Positions 18,666 through 28,433 are shown, counted from the stretch's first letter. The stretch is DNA of 64,000 nt from Carnimonas nigrificans ATCC BAA-78 (GCF_000526695.1 NZ_JAGO01000012.1:124001-188000); one strand, 5' to 3'. Numbers and translations: made by a program. Notes: a model not told the origin generated them from the sequence alone.

Positions 18666-21600
18666 CTAGCGTTCGATACGGTGCTTGCTGAGCTTTTTCA
18701 TCACGGCTTCCACACATTTGAAGCGCGCTTCGGCTGCTTCCATATCTTCAAAAAAGCGCAGGGTTTGCGCACCATCCAGCTTGTAGCGTGTAGGCTCGCG
18801 CTGAATCAGCCCGACCAGCGCCATCGGATCAATGGCCGGCTGGCTGCCGAAGATCACGCGGCCGCGCTCTGGCCCCGCTTCAATGCGGGTAATGCCCAAT
18901 GATTCAGCCACTGGTCGCAGGCGCGCCTGCCGGAATAGATTCTTCACGGAATCGGGCAGCAGCCCGAAGCGGTCGATCATCTCCACCTGTAGCTCGCGCA
19001 GTTCACTGTCGTTTCGGGCGCTGCTGATGCGTTTGTACATCACCAGTCGCTGCTGAACATCCGGCAGATAGTCATCGGGAATCAGCGCAGGCACGCCCAG
19101 GCCAATTTCCACCCCTTCGCTGATGGGGGCTTCCAGATTGGGCGTTTTGCCCGCACGGATAGCGTTAACGGCGCGATCCAGCATCTCCATGTAAAGCCCG
19201 TAGCCAATCGTTTCGATCTGGCCGCTCTGCTCTTCACCCAGCAGCTCTCCTGCGCCACGGATTTCAAGGTCATGGCTGGCCAGATTGAAGCCGGCACCTA
19301 GGGCGTCGGACTGGGTAATGGCCTCAAGTCGTTTGGTGGCATCACTGGTGATCTGTTTCGGCGGCGGCGTCAGCAGGTAGGCGTAGGCCTGGTGGTGGGA
19401 GCGTCCGACACGGCCACGCAGCTGATGCAGCTGGGCCAAACCAAACTTGTCGGCGCGCTCGATAATGATGGTGTTGGCACTCGGGACATCGATACCGGTT
19501 TCGATAATGGTCGAGCACACCAGTAGATTGAAGCGTTTGTGATAGAAGTCGCTCATCACTCGCTCAAGCCCGCGCTCGGCAAGCTGGCCGTGGGCGACGC
19601 CGATACGTGCCTCGGGCACCAGCTCGGTCAGTTTTTCAGCCGCACTCTCGATGCTCTTGACTTCGTTATGCAGGTAATACACCTGCCCGCCACGCAGAAT
19701 CTCACGCAAAATGGCTTCCTTCAGAATGCCATCGTTGCGCTGCTGCACGAAGGTTTTAACCGCCAAACGTCGCGGCGGCGGGGTGGCGATAATCGACAGA
19801 TCGCGCATGCCGCTCATCGCCATTGAGAGCGTGCGCGGAATGGGCGTGGCGGTCATGGTGAGGATATCGACTTCTGCGCGCATGGCCTTCAGACGCTCCT
19901 TCTGGCCTACGCCGAAACGGTGCTCCTCATCAATGATCACCAGCCCCAGGTTGCCGAATTCAATACCGCGTCCCAAAAGCTTATGGGTGCCGATCACGAT
20001 ATCGGTGCTGCCTTCGCGCAGGCGCTCGATCGCTTTCTCCTGGGATTTGCCGCTGTTAAAGCGTGACAGCAGGTCAATATTGATGGCGCTGTCGGCAAAA
20101 CGGTCGCGGAAATTGTCGTAGTGCTGCTGCGCCAACAGTGTTGTTGGCACCAGCACTGCCACCTGTCGCCCCGCGTGCACGGCAAGAAACGCAGCGCGCA
20201 TGGCTACTTCGGTCTTGCCGAAACCGACATCGCCGCACACAACGCGATCCATCGGCTGCGGGGCGGTCATATCGGCGATCACGGCGTCAATGGCGACGCG
20301 CTGGTCGGGCGTCTCTTCGAACGGGAAGGCGGCCGCGAAATGCTGGTAATCAGCGTCCGGCGGTGGGCAGGCAAAACCTTCGCGCGCTTCACGGCGAGCA
20401 TAGACATCAAGAAGCTCCGCGGCGGTATCGCGAATGCGTTCGGCGGCCTTGCGGCGCGCTTTTTCCCACTGGTCGTTGCCCAGTTTGCTGAGAGGTGCGT
20501 GCTCATCGGAGGCACCGGTATAGCGTGAAATCTGATCCAGCGCATCGACGGGAACATACAGTTTGGAGCCGCCCGCGTACTCCAGCGCCAGAAACTCTGC
20601 CCGCTGGCCGCCAGCCTCGATCATCTCAAGCCCGAGATAGCGGCCGATGCCGTGGGCACGGTGTACCACCGGAGCGCCCGTCTGTAGTTCAGACAGGTGG
20701 CGTACTGCCAGCTCGTTGTCATCGGTGGCCCTGGTTTGACGCCGGCGCTGGCGCACGACTTCGCCAAACAGCTCGTTTTCGGTGATGACGACAATGCCTT
20801 CGTCATCAATCGCCATGCCGCTGGTAATGGCACCGGCGCTCAGCATCAGTTCGGCGTCGCTTGAGAGAAATGCGTGCCAGCTCTCCACCACCGGTAGCTT
20901 GAGTGCCAGCGGCGCAAGGGTCTCTTCAAGGGATTCGCGACGACCGCGTGTTTCGGCGACCAGCAGAATGCGCGCCTGGTGTTCGCGACATTGCTGAAGA
21001 TAGCGCTCAAGCTTGTTAAGGGGCTTGCTGCTGCGTGGATCGAGCATCACTTCCGGCAGCGCCTGCACGGCAAAGTGGGCGGCGTGAGGGTGCGGCTGAT
21101 TGACCAGCTGCACACGAGGATACGCCTTGACGGCAGCAAACAGCTCTTCCACCGGAATGAAGGCGCTGCTCGGCGGCAGCAGTGGCCGGGTTGGATCGAC
21201 GGCCAGATTGTCATGGCGGGAGGTAATGGCGGCCCAGTGGCTTTCGGCGGCCTCGTAGGTGCCCGCTAGTAGCGCGACATTCAGGCCCTTGCCGAAGTGT
21301 TCAAACAGATGGGCGGTATGGTCGAAAAAGAGCGGCAGATACTGCTCAAGCCCCGGTGAGGGAATACCTGCCAGCGCATCGACATAGAGCGGGGAGCGCC
21401 TGGGGTCTACGTCGAACATCGTTTCGAAGCCTTCACGGAAGCGTGCAATCGCTTCTGGCGTCAACGGATATTCATGGGCCGGCAGCAGTTCGATCTGCTC
21501 AATACGGTCAAGGGAGCGCTGGGTTTCCGGGTCGAAGGTGCGCAGGGTATCAATATCGTCGTCGAACAGGTCGATGCGTAGCGGATGCTCCGCGCCCATG

Positions 21601-22145
21601 GGGTAGAGGTCGATCAACGCCCCGCGAAAGGCGTACTCCCCCGGCTCGAATACCGTTTCAACCGCACGGTAGCCACTGCGCGCCAGCTGGGCACGAAACT
21701 GCTCGCGATCCAGGGTTTCTCCCACCCTTAACTGTAGCGCCTGCACCGCCACAAAGTCGGTGGGGGGCAAGCGCTGCATCAGGGTATTCACCGGCACCAG
21801 CACAATATCGGCGGCGTTGTTTTGCAGTGCACGCAGGGTGCGCAGACGCGCAGAAACAATATCGCGGTGGGGCGAGAAGCTGTCGTAGGGCAGTGTTTCC
21901 CAATCGGGGAAGGCGAGCACACGTTGCGCAGGCGTTACATAGAAGGCGAGATCCGCCTCCACCCGCTGCGCTGTCGCCGTATCCGGGGTAACGATCAGCA
22001 GCGGGCCGTCGCTCTGCTCGGCCAGCCGCGCCAGCGCCAGTGCCTCGGCACTGCCGGCGGGTTGTTGCCAATAGCAGACGCGGGCCGCGTCGCGAGCGTG
22101 AGGTGGGTGCAGTAGCGAAACAGTATCAGAGGCGCTGACAGACAT
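18666..22145 (-). CDS. mfd: Transcription-repair coupling factor Mfd
   Basis: Removes RNA polymerase stalled at lesions and recruits UvrA. 1159 aa, close to E. coli (1148). Domains in order: UvrB-like part (DWETLPYDSFSPHRDIVSAR), RNA-polymerase-interacting domain (PVVHRAHGIGRYLGLEMIEA), and the translocase with Walker A GDVGFGKTEVAMRAAF, DEEH box VIIDEEHRFG, and the TRG region GRVGRSHHQAYAYLL. A frame extends upstream to a TTG at 22202, but the ATG at 22145 gives an N-terminus of family length. Neither start has a strong ribosome-binding site. It is divergent from the next, unrecognised gene. Confidence 0.97.
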   Translation of the reverse strand: MSVSASDTVSLLHPPHARDAARVCYWQQPAGSAEALALARLAEQSDGPLLIVTPDTATAQRVEADLAFYVTPAQRVLAFPDWETLPYDSFSPHRDIVSARLRTLRALQNNAADIVLVPVNTLMQRLPPTDFVAVQALQLRVGETLDREQFRAQLARSGYRAVETVFEPGEYAFRGALIDLYPMGAEHPLRIDLFDDDIDTLRTFDPETQRSLDRIEQIELLPAHEYPLTPEAIARFREGFETMFDVDPRRSPLYVDALAGIPSPGLEQYLPLFFDHTAHLFEHFGKGLNVALLAGTYEAAESHWAAITSRHDNLAVDPTRPLLPPSSAFIPVEELFAAVKAYPRVQLVNQPHPHAAHFAVQALPEVMLDPRSSKPLNKLERYLQQCREHQARILLVAETRGRRESLEETLAPLALKLPVVESWHAFLSSDAELMLSAGAITSGMAIDDEGIVVITENELFGEVVRQRRRQTRATDDNELAVRHLSELQTGAPVVHRAHGIGRYLGLEMIEAGGQRAEFLALEYAGGSKLYVPVDALDQISRYTGASDEHAPLSKLGNDQWEKARRKAAERIRDTAAELLDVYARREAREGFACPPPDADYQHFAAAFPFEETPDQRVAIDAVIADMTAPQPMDRVVCGDVGFGKTEVAMRAAFLAVHAGRQVAVLVPTTLLAQQHYDNFRDRFADSAINIDLLSRFNSGKSQEKAIERLREGSTDIVIGTHKLLGRGIEFGNLGLVIIDEEHRFGVGQKERLKAMRAEVDILTMTATPIPRTLSMAMSGMRDLSIIATPPPRRLAVKTFVQQRNDGILKEAILREILRGGQVYYLHNEVKSIESAAEKLTELVPEARIGVAHGQLAERGLERVMSDFYHKRFNLLVCSTIIETGIDVPSANTIIIERADKFGLAQLHQLRGRVGRSHHQAYAYLLTPPPKQITSDATKRLEAITQSDALGAGFNLASHDLEIRGAGELLGEEQSGQIETIGYGLYMEMLDRAVNAIRAGKTPNLEAPISEGVEIGLGVPALIPDDYLPDVQQRLVMYKRISSARNDSELRELQVEMIDRFGLLPDSVKNLFRQARLRPVAESLGITRIEAGPERGRVIFGSQPAIDPMALVGLIQREPTRYKLDGAQTLRFFEDMEAAEARFKCVEAVMKKLSKHRIER

Positions 22146-22520
22146 GGGCGATGGGATACCGAGCGTTGATTCCAACAAAAGGCGCCGCCTGGAACGACGC
22201 AAGCAATGAGTTCGTGAGGCAGAAAGCGTGTTGCCTGCTTACGATTGTTCTGCATCATACCCATCCGCTGGCGTAATGTCGCTGACGACCGCGTATCTGT
22301 ACGGTGCCTGTTCTTTCAGATGGGTGGGGAGTGAATGGAGGAAGCGTGCGTATTCAGCAGAGATCGGGCATTTCCAGCCTTAATGGACAGGCGTTTGGCA
22401 ATGGTGCGGGAGAGGCGCGTTATCGGCTAGTATTGTGCCGCAAGGAAGGTGTCAACAAGGTGCCAATAGTGAGCGAGGACGTATCATGACCCCCACCCTT
22501 TACAGCGTTCGAGAGGTGCA
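22146..22520. other. Intergenic region upstream of mfd and the 287 aa gene
   Basis: About 375 bases between divergent genes. I see no RNA gene, no convincing small protein and no strong promoter; short frames here are not supported. It should contain promoters for both flanking genes. Confidence 0.35.
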
Positions 22521-23384
22521 ATGCGTAAGCTAGCAGTGGCATTGGTGCTTCTCGTCGTGCTCAATCTGGGGGTGGCGGCAGGGTTCGCGGGGTTTCTTCA
22601 TTCTCCTGCTGAAACGCCGCAAACCTTGCGTATTGCCGGTGCGCTGCCGGATGGTGGTTACCGTCTAACGCTGCCGGGGAAGTATTCCAGTGAGCAGGTG
22701 GAATCCCTCAAGCAGGCGCTCGATCAGGCGTTTGCTGCTCAGCAGCTTGAGCACACCGCCCAGAGCGCCGCCGCTCTGCTTGCCTCTTCAGCAGAATCAG
22801 CTTCCTCTACCCGCGTGCAGTGGTATGTCGATGGTCGCGAAGCGTGTCCACTGCGGCCTTTGGCCGAGAGTGCGCCAGCGCCGGTTACCGATGAAGCGGT
22901 ACGCGCTGATGATGAAGCAGAGCACGTTGTTCCGCGCTACCAATGGCTACCCCACGCCTGCGCTCCGGAGCCAACACCCTTCGCAGCGGTTCAGCAGCAG
23001 CGCTACCGTCAGGCGGCGTTTGCCAATGAGCGCCAGAATGCAGTAGTCGCAGTGCTCGAAGCCTTTCATCTGAGCGATTACCGTATCGAAATCAACGGGG
23101 TGATGCGCGCACGCGGCGGTCACTGGCGGGTGGGGCTGCCCACCGGCACCTCGGTAACGATTGATCATCGCACGCTGGCAAGCGTTGAGTGGGGAAAAGC
23201 GGGCCGGCTTTGGGTACTGGCGCCTTCCTCGCAGCAAGCGTTACGCGCCGCGGCGGTGCTGGCGGCCTTGCCGGTGCAGCAGGCGGTGGAGGTAGCCAAC
23301 GCACATGAGTGGCGGGCACTCTGGACGTGGCGCGATGGTCATACCATGATGAGCGACAAGTTTTCTGTACAGCTACTGCCTTGA
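22521..23384 (+). CDS. Unrecognised protein with N-terminal membrane anchor or signal peptide
   Basis: 287 aa; I do not recognise a family. Residues 1-25 are a short basic start and a long hydrophobic segment (LAVALVLLVVLNLGVAAGFAG), an inner-membrane anchor or uncleaved signal. The rest is soluble and presumably periplasmic, rich in Ala, Gln and Glu between about 55 and 160, with two Cys (in REACPLRP and PHACAPEP) that could form a disulfide. A C-terminal part (about 185-287) looks more structured (LSDYRIEINGVMRARGGHWRVGLP). GAGAGGTG lies just before the ATG. It sits alone between mfd and sthA; coding composition matches its neighbours. Confidence 0.7.
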   Translation: MRKLAVALVLLVVLNLGVAAGFAGFLHSPAETPQTLRIAGALPDGGYRLTLPGKYSSEQVESLKQALDQAFAAQQLEHTAQSAAALLASSAESASSTRVQWYVDGREACPLRPLAESAPAPVTDEAVRADDEAEHVVPRYQWLPHACAPEPTPFAAVQQQRYRQAAFANERQNAVVAVLEAFHLSDYRIEINGVMRARGGHWRVGLPTGTSVTIDHRTLASVEWGKAGRLWVLAPSSQQALRAAAVLAALPVQQAVEVANAHEWRALWTWRDGHTMMSDKFSVQLLP

Positions 23385-23444
23385 GAGGCGGCGGTTGTGT
23401 AGAGAAGAGCAGCAAACCATTCTTATAAAGGTTCGAGGCGAGAG

Positions 23445-24854
23445 ATGAGCGAGTTTCAATACGATGTGATAGTGATCGGTACAGGTCCAGCCGGCGAAAG
23501 CGCTGCCGTTAATGCGGCGAAGCACGGCAAGCGCGTGGCGGTGATCGAAGATCGCTACAAGGTCGGCGGCAACTGTACGCACAAGGGGACTATTCCCTCC
23601 AAGGCGCTGCGTTATGCGGTGAATCAGATCATTGATTATCGCAGTGGCCCCTTGTGCAATACTATCGCGGATACCCGCGTGTTTGATCTGCCCAAGGTGA
23701 TGGATTACAGCTTCCGCGTTGTCGATACTCAGGTCGAAATGCGCTCGAACTTCTATTCACGCAATCTGGTGGATGTTTACAGAGGGCACGCTTCCTTTAT
23801 TGATGAGCATTTGCTGCGTGTTGAAACGTCCGATGATGAGGCGCATACCGTGCTCCAGTTCGAGCATGCGGTCATCGCTACCGGCTCGCGGCCGTTTCGC
23901 CCGAGTGATGTCGATTTCGACCATCCGCGTATCTACGATGCCGACAAGATTCTCGATATCAGCTCTTCGCCGCGCACCATAATTGTCTATGGTGCCGGGG
24001 TAATTGGCTGCGAATACGCATCCATCTTTGCAGGTCTCGACATAAAGGTAGAGCTGATTAATAACCGTGAGCGGCTGCTCTCCTTCCTTGATGATGAAAT
24101 CAGTGATGCGCTCTCCTACCACTTGAGCAATAGCTTCAACGTGCGGGTGCGTCACAATGAGACCTATGACCGCATTGAAGCCACCGATAGCGGCGTTACC
24201 CTGCATCTCAAATCCGGCAAGCGCATTCGCGCCGATGCACTGCTATGGGCGAACGGCCGCTCTGGCAATACCGAAAATCTGGGGCTTGAAAATATCGGGC
24301 TGGAAGCGAATAACCGCGGCCAACTGCATGTGGATGAGCATTATCGCACTGCGGTGCCGCATATCTATGCGGCGGGCGACGTGATTGGATGGCCGAGTCT
24401 TGCCAGCGCCGCTTATGGGCAAGGCCGCGCCACCTGTGCTGACATGTTCTCAAGCCCTGAATTCAAGCTGGTCGATGAAGTGCCTACCGGTATCTATACC
24501 ATTCCCGAGATCAGCTCGCTGGGGGCGACCGAGCGTGAACTGACCGAGCAGTGTCGCCCTTATGAAGTTGGCGTTGCCAACTTCAAGGAGACCGCGCGTG
24601 CGCAGATTACCGGCGATACGGTTGGCATGCTGAAGCTGCTGTTCGATCCGGATACGCACGAACTGCTGGGCATTCACTGCTTTGGCGATCAGGCGTCGGA
24701 AATCGTGCACATCGGACAAGCGATCATGAATCAGCCCTCGGGCAATAATCTGATCGACTACTTTGTCAACACTACCTTCAATTATCCCACCCGTGCCGAA
24801 ACCTATCGCACTGCGGCCCTGAATGGCCTGAACCGCGTGGCGGGACTCGCGTAG
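23445..24854 (+). CDS. sthA: Soluble pyridine nucleotide transhydrogenase
   Basis: An FAD flavoprotein that reversibly transfers hydride between NADPH and NAD+, mainly re-oxidising excess NADPH in the cytoplasm. 469 aa. The FAD motif [17 protein letters not shown] is at the N-terminus. The redox-disulfide position reads [14 protein letters not shown]: only one Cys, as expected for SthA and unlike lipoamide dehydrogenase. The NAD(P) Rossmann motif [14 protein letters not shown] and the second FAD motif [16 protein letters not shown] are present. GGCGAGAG precedes the ATG. It is convergent with the Tus-like gene. Confidence 0.96.
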   Translation: MSEFQYDVIVIGTGPAGESAAVNAAKHGKRVAVIEDRYKVGGNCTHKGTIPSKALRYAVNQIIDYRSGPLCNTIADTRVFDLPKVMDYSFRVVDTQVEMRSNFYSRNLVDVYRGHASFIDEHLLRVETSDDEAHTVLQFEHAVIATGSRPFRPSDVDFDHPRIYDADKILDISSSPRTIIVYGAGVIGCEYASIFAGLDIKVELINNRERLLSFLDDEISDALSYHLSNSFNVRVRHNETYDRIEATDSGVTLHLKSGKRIRADALLWANGRSGNTENLGLENIGLEANNRGQLHVDEHYRTAVPHIYAAGDVIGWPSLASAAYGQGRATCADMFSSPEFKLVDEVPTGIYTIPEISSLGATERELTEQCRPYEVGVANFKETARAQITGDTVGMLKLLFDPDTHELLGIHCFGDQASEIVHIGQAIMNQPSGNNLIDYFVNTTFNYPTRAETYRTAALNGLNRVAGLA

Positions 24855-24874
24855 CGCTGCTGCGTTCTCCTTCA

Positions 24875-24900
24875 GTCGTCGCTGTGCTGGCAGCGGCGGC
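24875..24900. repeat. Stem-loop between convergent sthA and the Tus-like gene
   Basis: Ten paired bases with two G-T wobbles around a six-base loop, 20 bases after the sthA stop. A second small stem (GCTGC/GCAGC) is at 24957-24970. Neither has a T run, so termination is uncertain. Confidence 0.35.
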
Positions 24901-24988
24901 TGACGTGAAGCGTTCTTACCTATCCCGCTCATTTTCCTCTTGATGACGGGGGCTTTGCTGCCAGGGCAGCGCCATAGCGTCTCTGGGC

Positions 24989-25870
24989 TTAGCCTGAGGT
25001 GACGTAGCGATGCACACGAATACTGGGCAGCCACGCCTCGTCGTCGATTTGAGCATCGCTTCGCTTGAGTCGCTGGCGTTCAGTGGACGGCTGCTCCGGC
25101 GGCTGGTTGCGGTGAGGGAGCAACAGTCTGCCTTCTGCATACTGGGCGGGAACAAACAGCGGTAGCGCGACGTTGAGCGCCTGGCGCTGGCGGCCATCAT
25201 CCAGCGGTTCGGCAAAGAACAGATTGGCGCGCATCAACGGTGCCTGCGGTTGAATCTGGGCCAGCATCTCGCTGCTGGGCAGTGCCGCCAGACGCTTTAG
25301 CTGGAGCGCGATATGGGGAGCCTGGGTATCAAAGGTGGTGAGCTGGCGCTCGGCTTCTTCAACAGAGATGCGCGTGATCGAGCGGCCGCTGGCATACCAG
25401 GCAAACCTGACCCGTGAAAGCGGCGCGGGGGCCATAGGCACATGGCGCCAGCACTGCTTGAGATGCAAGCGAGTCAATCCCGCGCCTTTCAGATGAGCAT
25501 GCAGGGCCGGGTGGCGGAATGGCAGCGTCGCCTTGATCTCTTTCATGGTGGCAGGAGAGTGCTGGCGTAGCTGCTTTATCAGTTCAGAAAGCGTTGTCTT
25601 GTGCTGGTTGACCTGTTGCACTGCATCGAGCAGCGGCTGGTCGGCGGCAACCATTCCTATATAGGGGCGCGTGGTGCGACCATCCTGTCCATCCTGATAC
25701 CAGTAATCGGTAAGTGCGAGCTCAAGCCACTGCCGGGGAGAGGCAGAAGAGTTGAATTGCCAGGTAGGATGCTGTTCAGGATCGTAGAGGCCGAGCAGTG
25801 CTTGCGTTGCCTCGATCAGGGCGTCGAAAGCGTGTTCCAGACGCGCGGTCAGATGATATTCCGATACCAT
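24989..25870 (-). CDS. tus: Tus-like DNA replication terminus site-binding protein
   Basis: Tus binds Ter sites and blocks the replicative helicase from one side, trapping forks in the terminus region. The 293 aa product is close to E. coli Tus (309 aa). Resemblance runs along its length: NQHKTTLSELI against NKLKTTFEHIV, FRHPALHAHLK against HRHLPGLITLN, SRVRFAWYASGRSITRI against ATLRFGWANKHIIKNL, LKRLAALPSSE against YQDIAALPQNA, and a C-terminal LPSIRVHRYV against IPRLHLYV. The protein is basic, as expected. TGAGGG lies nine bases upstream of the ATG. Identity is low, so DNA specificity may differ. An AT-rich element just upstream could be its promoter or a Ter-like site. Confidence 0.78.
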   Translation of the reverse strand: MVSEYHLTARLEHAFDALIEATQALLGLYDPEQHPTWQFNSSASPRQWLELALTDYWYQDGQDGRTTRPYIGMVAADQPLLDAVQQVNQHKTTLSELIKQLRQHSPATMKEIKATLPFRHPALHAHLKGAGLTRLHLKQCWRHVPMAPAPLSRVRFAWYASGRSITRISVEEAERQLTTFDTQAPHIALQLKRLAALPSSEMLAQIQPQAPLMRANLFFAEPLDDGRQRQALNVALPLFVPAQYAEGRLLLPHRNQPPEQPSTERQRLKRSDAQIDDEAWLPSIRVHRYVTSG

Positions 25871-26251
25871 GAAAAAGTGCCCTCAATGCGTTAGCCGCTA
25901 TATATACCGTTATCCTGACGGACGGCAAATGATATCAGATGATGCCGGTTGTCAGAGAAGGTAGAGAGGGAAATGCCTGCGGAGCCGAGCGCCAGCGTGC
26001 AAATGCATGGCTGATGAGGGGCGTGCTGCGCAGGTGTAATGCGCGACGCACGGGCATTGCATGGCTAGTTGCTGCATCGTGGCGCACAAGTGCGTACCAT
26101 GGTCGCTCTTTTATAAGGTGCTTGCTGGAAAACCGGCAAGCGACGATGGATTTGGCGGCTACAGCTCTGTTGTAGCAGATGACCCGAGCCAGGGCAGCAA
26201 GTGGTGTGGTTTGCGGCTTGCTTCCCTGGCCCATTGCAGGAATTTCCTCCT
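25871..26251. other. Intergenic region between the Tus-like gene and lolC
   Basis: 380 bases without a convincing gene. It contains TTAGCCGCTATATATACC (25891-25908) just upstream of the Tus-like start, a TTATAA element near 26111, and a 9-bp stem with AAAA loop at 26120-26141 (GCTTGCTGG with CCGGCAAGC), which would fall in a lolC leader. The stem has no T run. Confidence 0.4.
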
Positions 26252-27496
26252 ATGCTGGATCGTATCCCTTTTTTGATAGGGCTTCGCTACACCCGCGCCA
26301 AGCGGCGCAATCACTTCATCTCCTTCATCTCGCTGACGTCGATGCTGGGCCTGACGCTCGGTGTTGCGGTGCTGATTCTGGTGCTGTCGGTGATGAACGG
26401 CTTCGACCATGAATTGCAGCATCGTGTACTGGGCATGGTGCCGCACAGCAAAATTCAGAAAGACGAAGGGGGCATCGACAACTGGCAGCAGCTCTCGCGG
26501 CAGATCGAGCAAAATCCTCATGTGGTTGCCACGGCTCCCTACGTCGAGCAGCAAGGGATGCTGGCGGCTCGCGGCCACACTGCGGGGGCGCAGGTCACGG
26601 GGGTCGATCCAAAGTCCGAGCCGAAGGTCTCGATCATTGCGGATCATATGCAGGCCGGTAGCCTGAATGATCTGACCAAGGGAAGCTGGAATGTGGTACT
26701 GGGCGAATTGCTGGCGCGACAGCTGCATGTGGGCGTGGGCGACAAGGTAACCCTGCTGATTCCGCAAGGCTCTTCCGTCAATCCGGCGGGGGTGTTCCCG
26801 CGCATGCGCTCATTTACCGTCAGCGGTATTTTCAAGGTGGGTGCGCAGCTTGATGGCAGCCTGGCCTACGCAAGCCTGGGAGATATGGAAGCACTGGCAC
26901 GCCTTAATGCGCCGCAGGGCATTCGCCTGAAGCTCGACGATATCTTCAATGCGCGTCCGGTTACCCAGGATATTGTCAACCAGCTACCGATTGGTTACAT
27001 GGGTTCTGACTGGACCTTCTCCCAGGGGAATCTGTTCCAGGCCATCCAGATGGAGAAAAACCTGATGGGGCTGCTGCTGACGGTTATTGTCGCGGTCGCA
27101 GCCTTCAATATTGTCTCGACGCTGGTCATGGTGGTTACCGACAAGCGGGCCGATATTGCGATTCTGCGCACCCTTGGCGCAACGCCACGCACCATCATGG
27201 GCATTTTCATGGTGCAGGGGATTGCCATCGGTGTTATCGGCATCGTACTGGGGCTGATTATCGGTATCGCGCTGGCGCTCTCGATCTCTGACATCATTAA
27301 CTGGATTCAGAACGTCTTTGGCATTCAGTTCCTTGATCCCTCGGTCTATTTCATCAGCTATCTGCCCTCACGCCTTGAGATGTCTGATGTGGCTACCGTG
27401 ATTGTGGTGGCCTTTGTACTGAGTTTCCTGTCTACGCTGTATCCGGCATGGCGCGCTTCTCGTGTCCGTCCGGCGGAGGTGCTGCGCTATGAGTGA
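26252..27496 (+). CDS. lolC: LolC/LolE-type lipoprotein-releasing ABC permease
   Basis: Inner-membrane subunit that extracts lipoproteins from the membrane and passes them to LolA, driven by LolD. 414 aa. The N-terminal membrane segment begins IGLRYTRAKRRNHFISFISL; a periplasmic domain of about 200 residues follows, then FQAIQMEKNLMGLLLTVIVA and two more membrane helices, ending PAEVLRYE. The ATG at 26252 follows an AGGA by ten bases. It shows features of both LolC and LolE, and no second permease gene follows lolD, so it may act as a homodimer (LolF type). Its last eight bases overlap lolD. Confidence 0.93.
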   Translation: MLDRIPFLIGLRYTRAKRRNHFISFISLTSMLGLTLGVAVLILVLSVMNGFDHELQHRVLGMVPHSKIQKDEGGIDNWQQLSRQIEQNPHVVATAPYVEQQGMLAARGHTAGAQVTGVDPKSEPKVSIIADHMQAGSLNDLTKGSWNVVLGELLARQLHVGVGDKVTLLIPQGSSVNPAGVFPRMRSFTVSGIFKVGAQLDGSLAYASLGDMEALARLNAPQGIRLKLDDIFNARPVTQDIVNQLPIGYMGSDWTFSQGNLFQAIQMEKNLMGLLLTVIVAVAAFNIVSTLVMVVTDKRADIAILRTLGATPRTIMGIFMVQGIAIGVIGIVLGLIIGIALALSISDIINWIQNVFGIQFLDPSVYFISYLPSRLEMSDVATVIVVAFVLSFLSTLYPAWRASRVRPAEVLRYE

Positions 27497-28190
27497 TGTA
27501 ATGCTTGAATGTCGTGAACTGTCCCGCGTGTATAAAGAGGGGCCGCAGGATCTTGAGGTGCTGAAAAGCCTGAACCTGGTGGTTGAATCGGGCGAGCGCG
27601 TAGCGATTATCGGTAGTTCGGGGTCCGGCAAGACCACCCTGCTGAACTTGTTGGGCGGGCTGGATACGCCTTCCCACGGTGATGTGATTGTGTCAGGCAC
27701 CCATATCGCTGAGCTGAATGAAGCGCAGCTAGGGCGTTTCAGGAACCAGCACATCGGCTTCGTGTACCAGTTCCACCACCTGCTCGCGGAGTTTACGGCG
27801 CTGGAAAATGTCGCGATGCCTCTGGTGATTCGCGGCCAGACCCGCAAACAGGCGGGCAAACGGGCCGCCGAACTGCTTGATCGTGTCGGCATGGCGGATC
27901 GCGGCCAGCACAAGCCCGGCGAGCTGTCGGGGGGCGAGCGCCAGCGCGTGGCAATTGCGCGTGCGTTGGTCACTGATCCTAGTCTGGTGCTGATGGATGA
28001 GCCTACCGGCAATCTCGATCAGGATACGGCAGGACGTATTCTGGAGATGCTTGATGAGCTTGCCACCCAAAGCCGGTGTGCCTTTGTGATCGTGACCCAT
28101 GATCCCAACATTGCGCAGCATCAGGATCGGGTGATGCGCCTTGATGCCGGACAGTTGATTCAGGTCGAAGAGGCCGCTCTGGAAGAGTAG
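27489..28190 (+). CDS. lolD: LolD, ATPase of the lipoprotein-releasing transporter
   Basis: Powers LolC/E. 233 aa, identical in length to E. coli LolD. Walker A GSSGSGKTTLLNLLGG, Q-loop region GFVYQFHHLL, signature LSGGERQRVAIARAL, Walker B LVLMDEPTGNLD and a switch His in IVTHD. The segment FVYQFHHLLAEFTALEN is characteristic of LolD. The start overlaps the lolC stop (ATGAGTGA), indicating coupled translation. A terminator follows 68 bases later, closing this two-gene unit. Confidence 0.96.
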   Translation: MSDVMLECRELSRVYKEGPQDLEVLKSLNLVVESGERVAIIGSSGSGKTTLLNLLGGLDTPSHGDVIVSGTHIAELNEAQLGRFRNQHIGFVYQFHHLLAEFTALENVAMPLVIRGQTRKQAGKRAAELLDRVGMADRGQHKPGELSGGERQRVAIARALVTDPSLVLMDEPTGNLDQDTAGRILEMLDELATQSRCAFVIVTHDPNIAQHQDRVMRLDAGQLIQVEEAALEE

Positions 28191-28258
28191 CCGTCGCTGC
28201 CTCGTGAGCGTGGTTGGCGCTGCGGGCAGGAAAATTTCACGATCAGATTAGCTATTGG

Positions 28259-28292
28259 AACGCTGTGGGAATGACTCCCGCAGCGTTTTTTT
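28259..28292 (+). terminator. Rho-independent terminator after lolD
   Basis: A 12-bp stem (one G-T wobble) beginning AACGCTG, loop ATGAC, followed by seven T. It separates lolCD from comEC. Confidence 0.85.
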
Positions 28293-28433
28293 GTGTCAGT
28301 ACCATGGAGAAGCAGACGCGGATAGTGCTGTGAAGCCTATACAAGAGAAATCCGTGTCTACCTCGCAAGACTGGCGCACTAAAACCACCTGCCCGTTTGC
28401 CGATACACTGGCTTTTCCGCAGCGGGTATCGGT

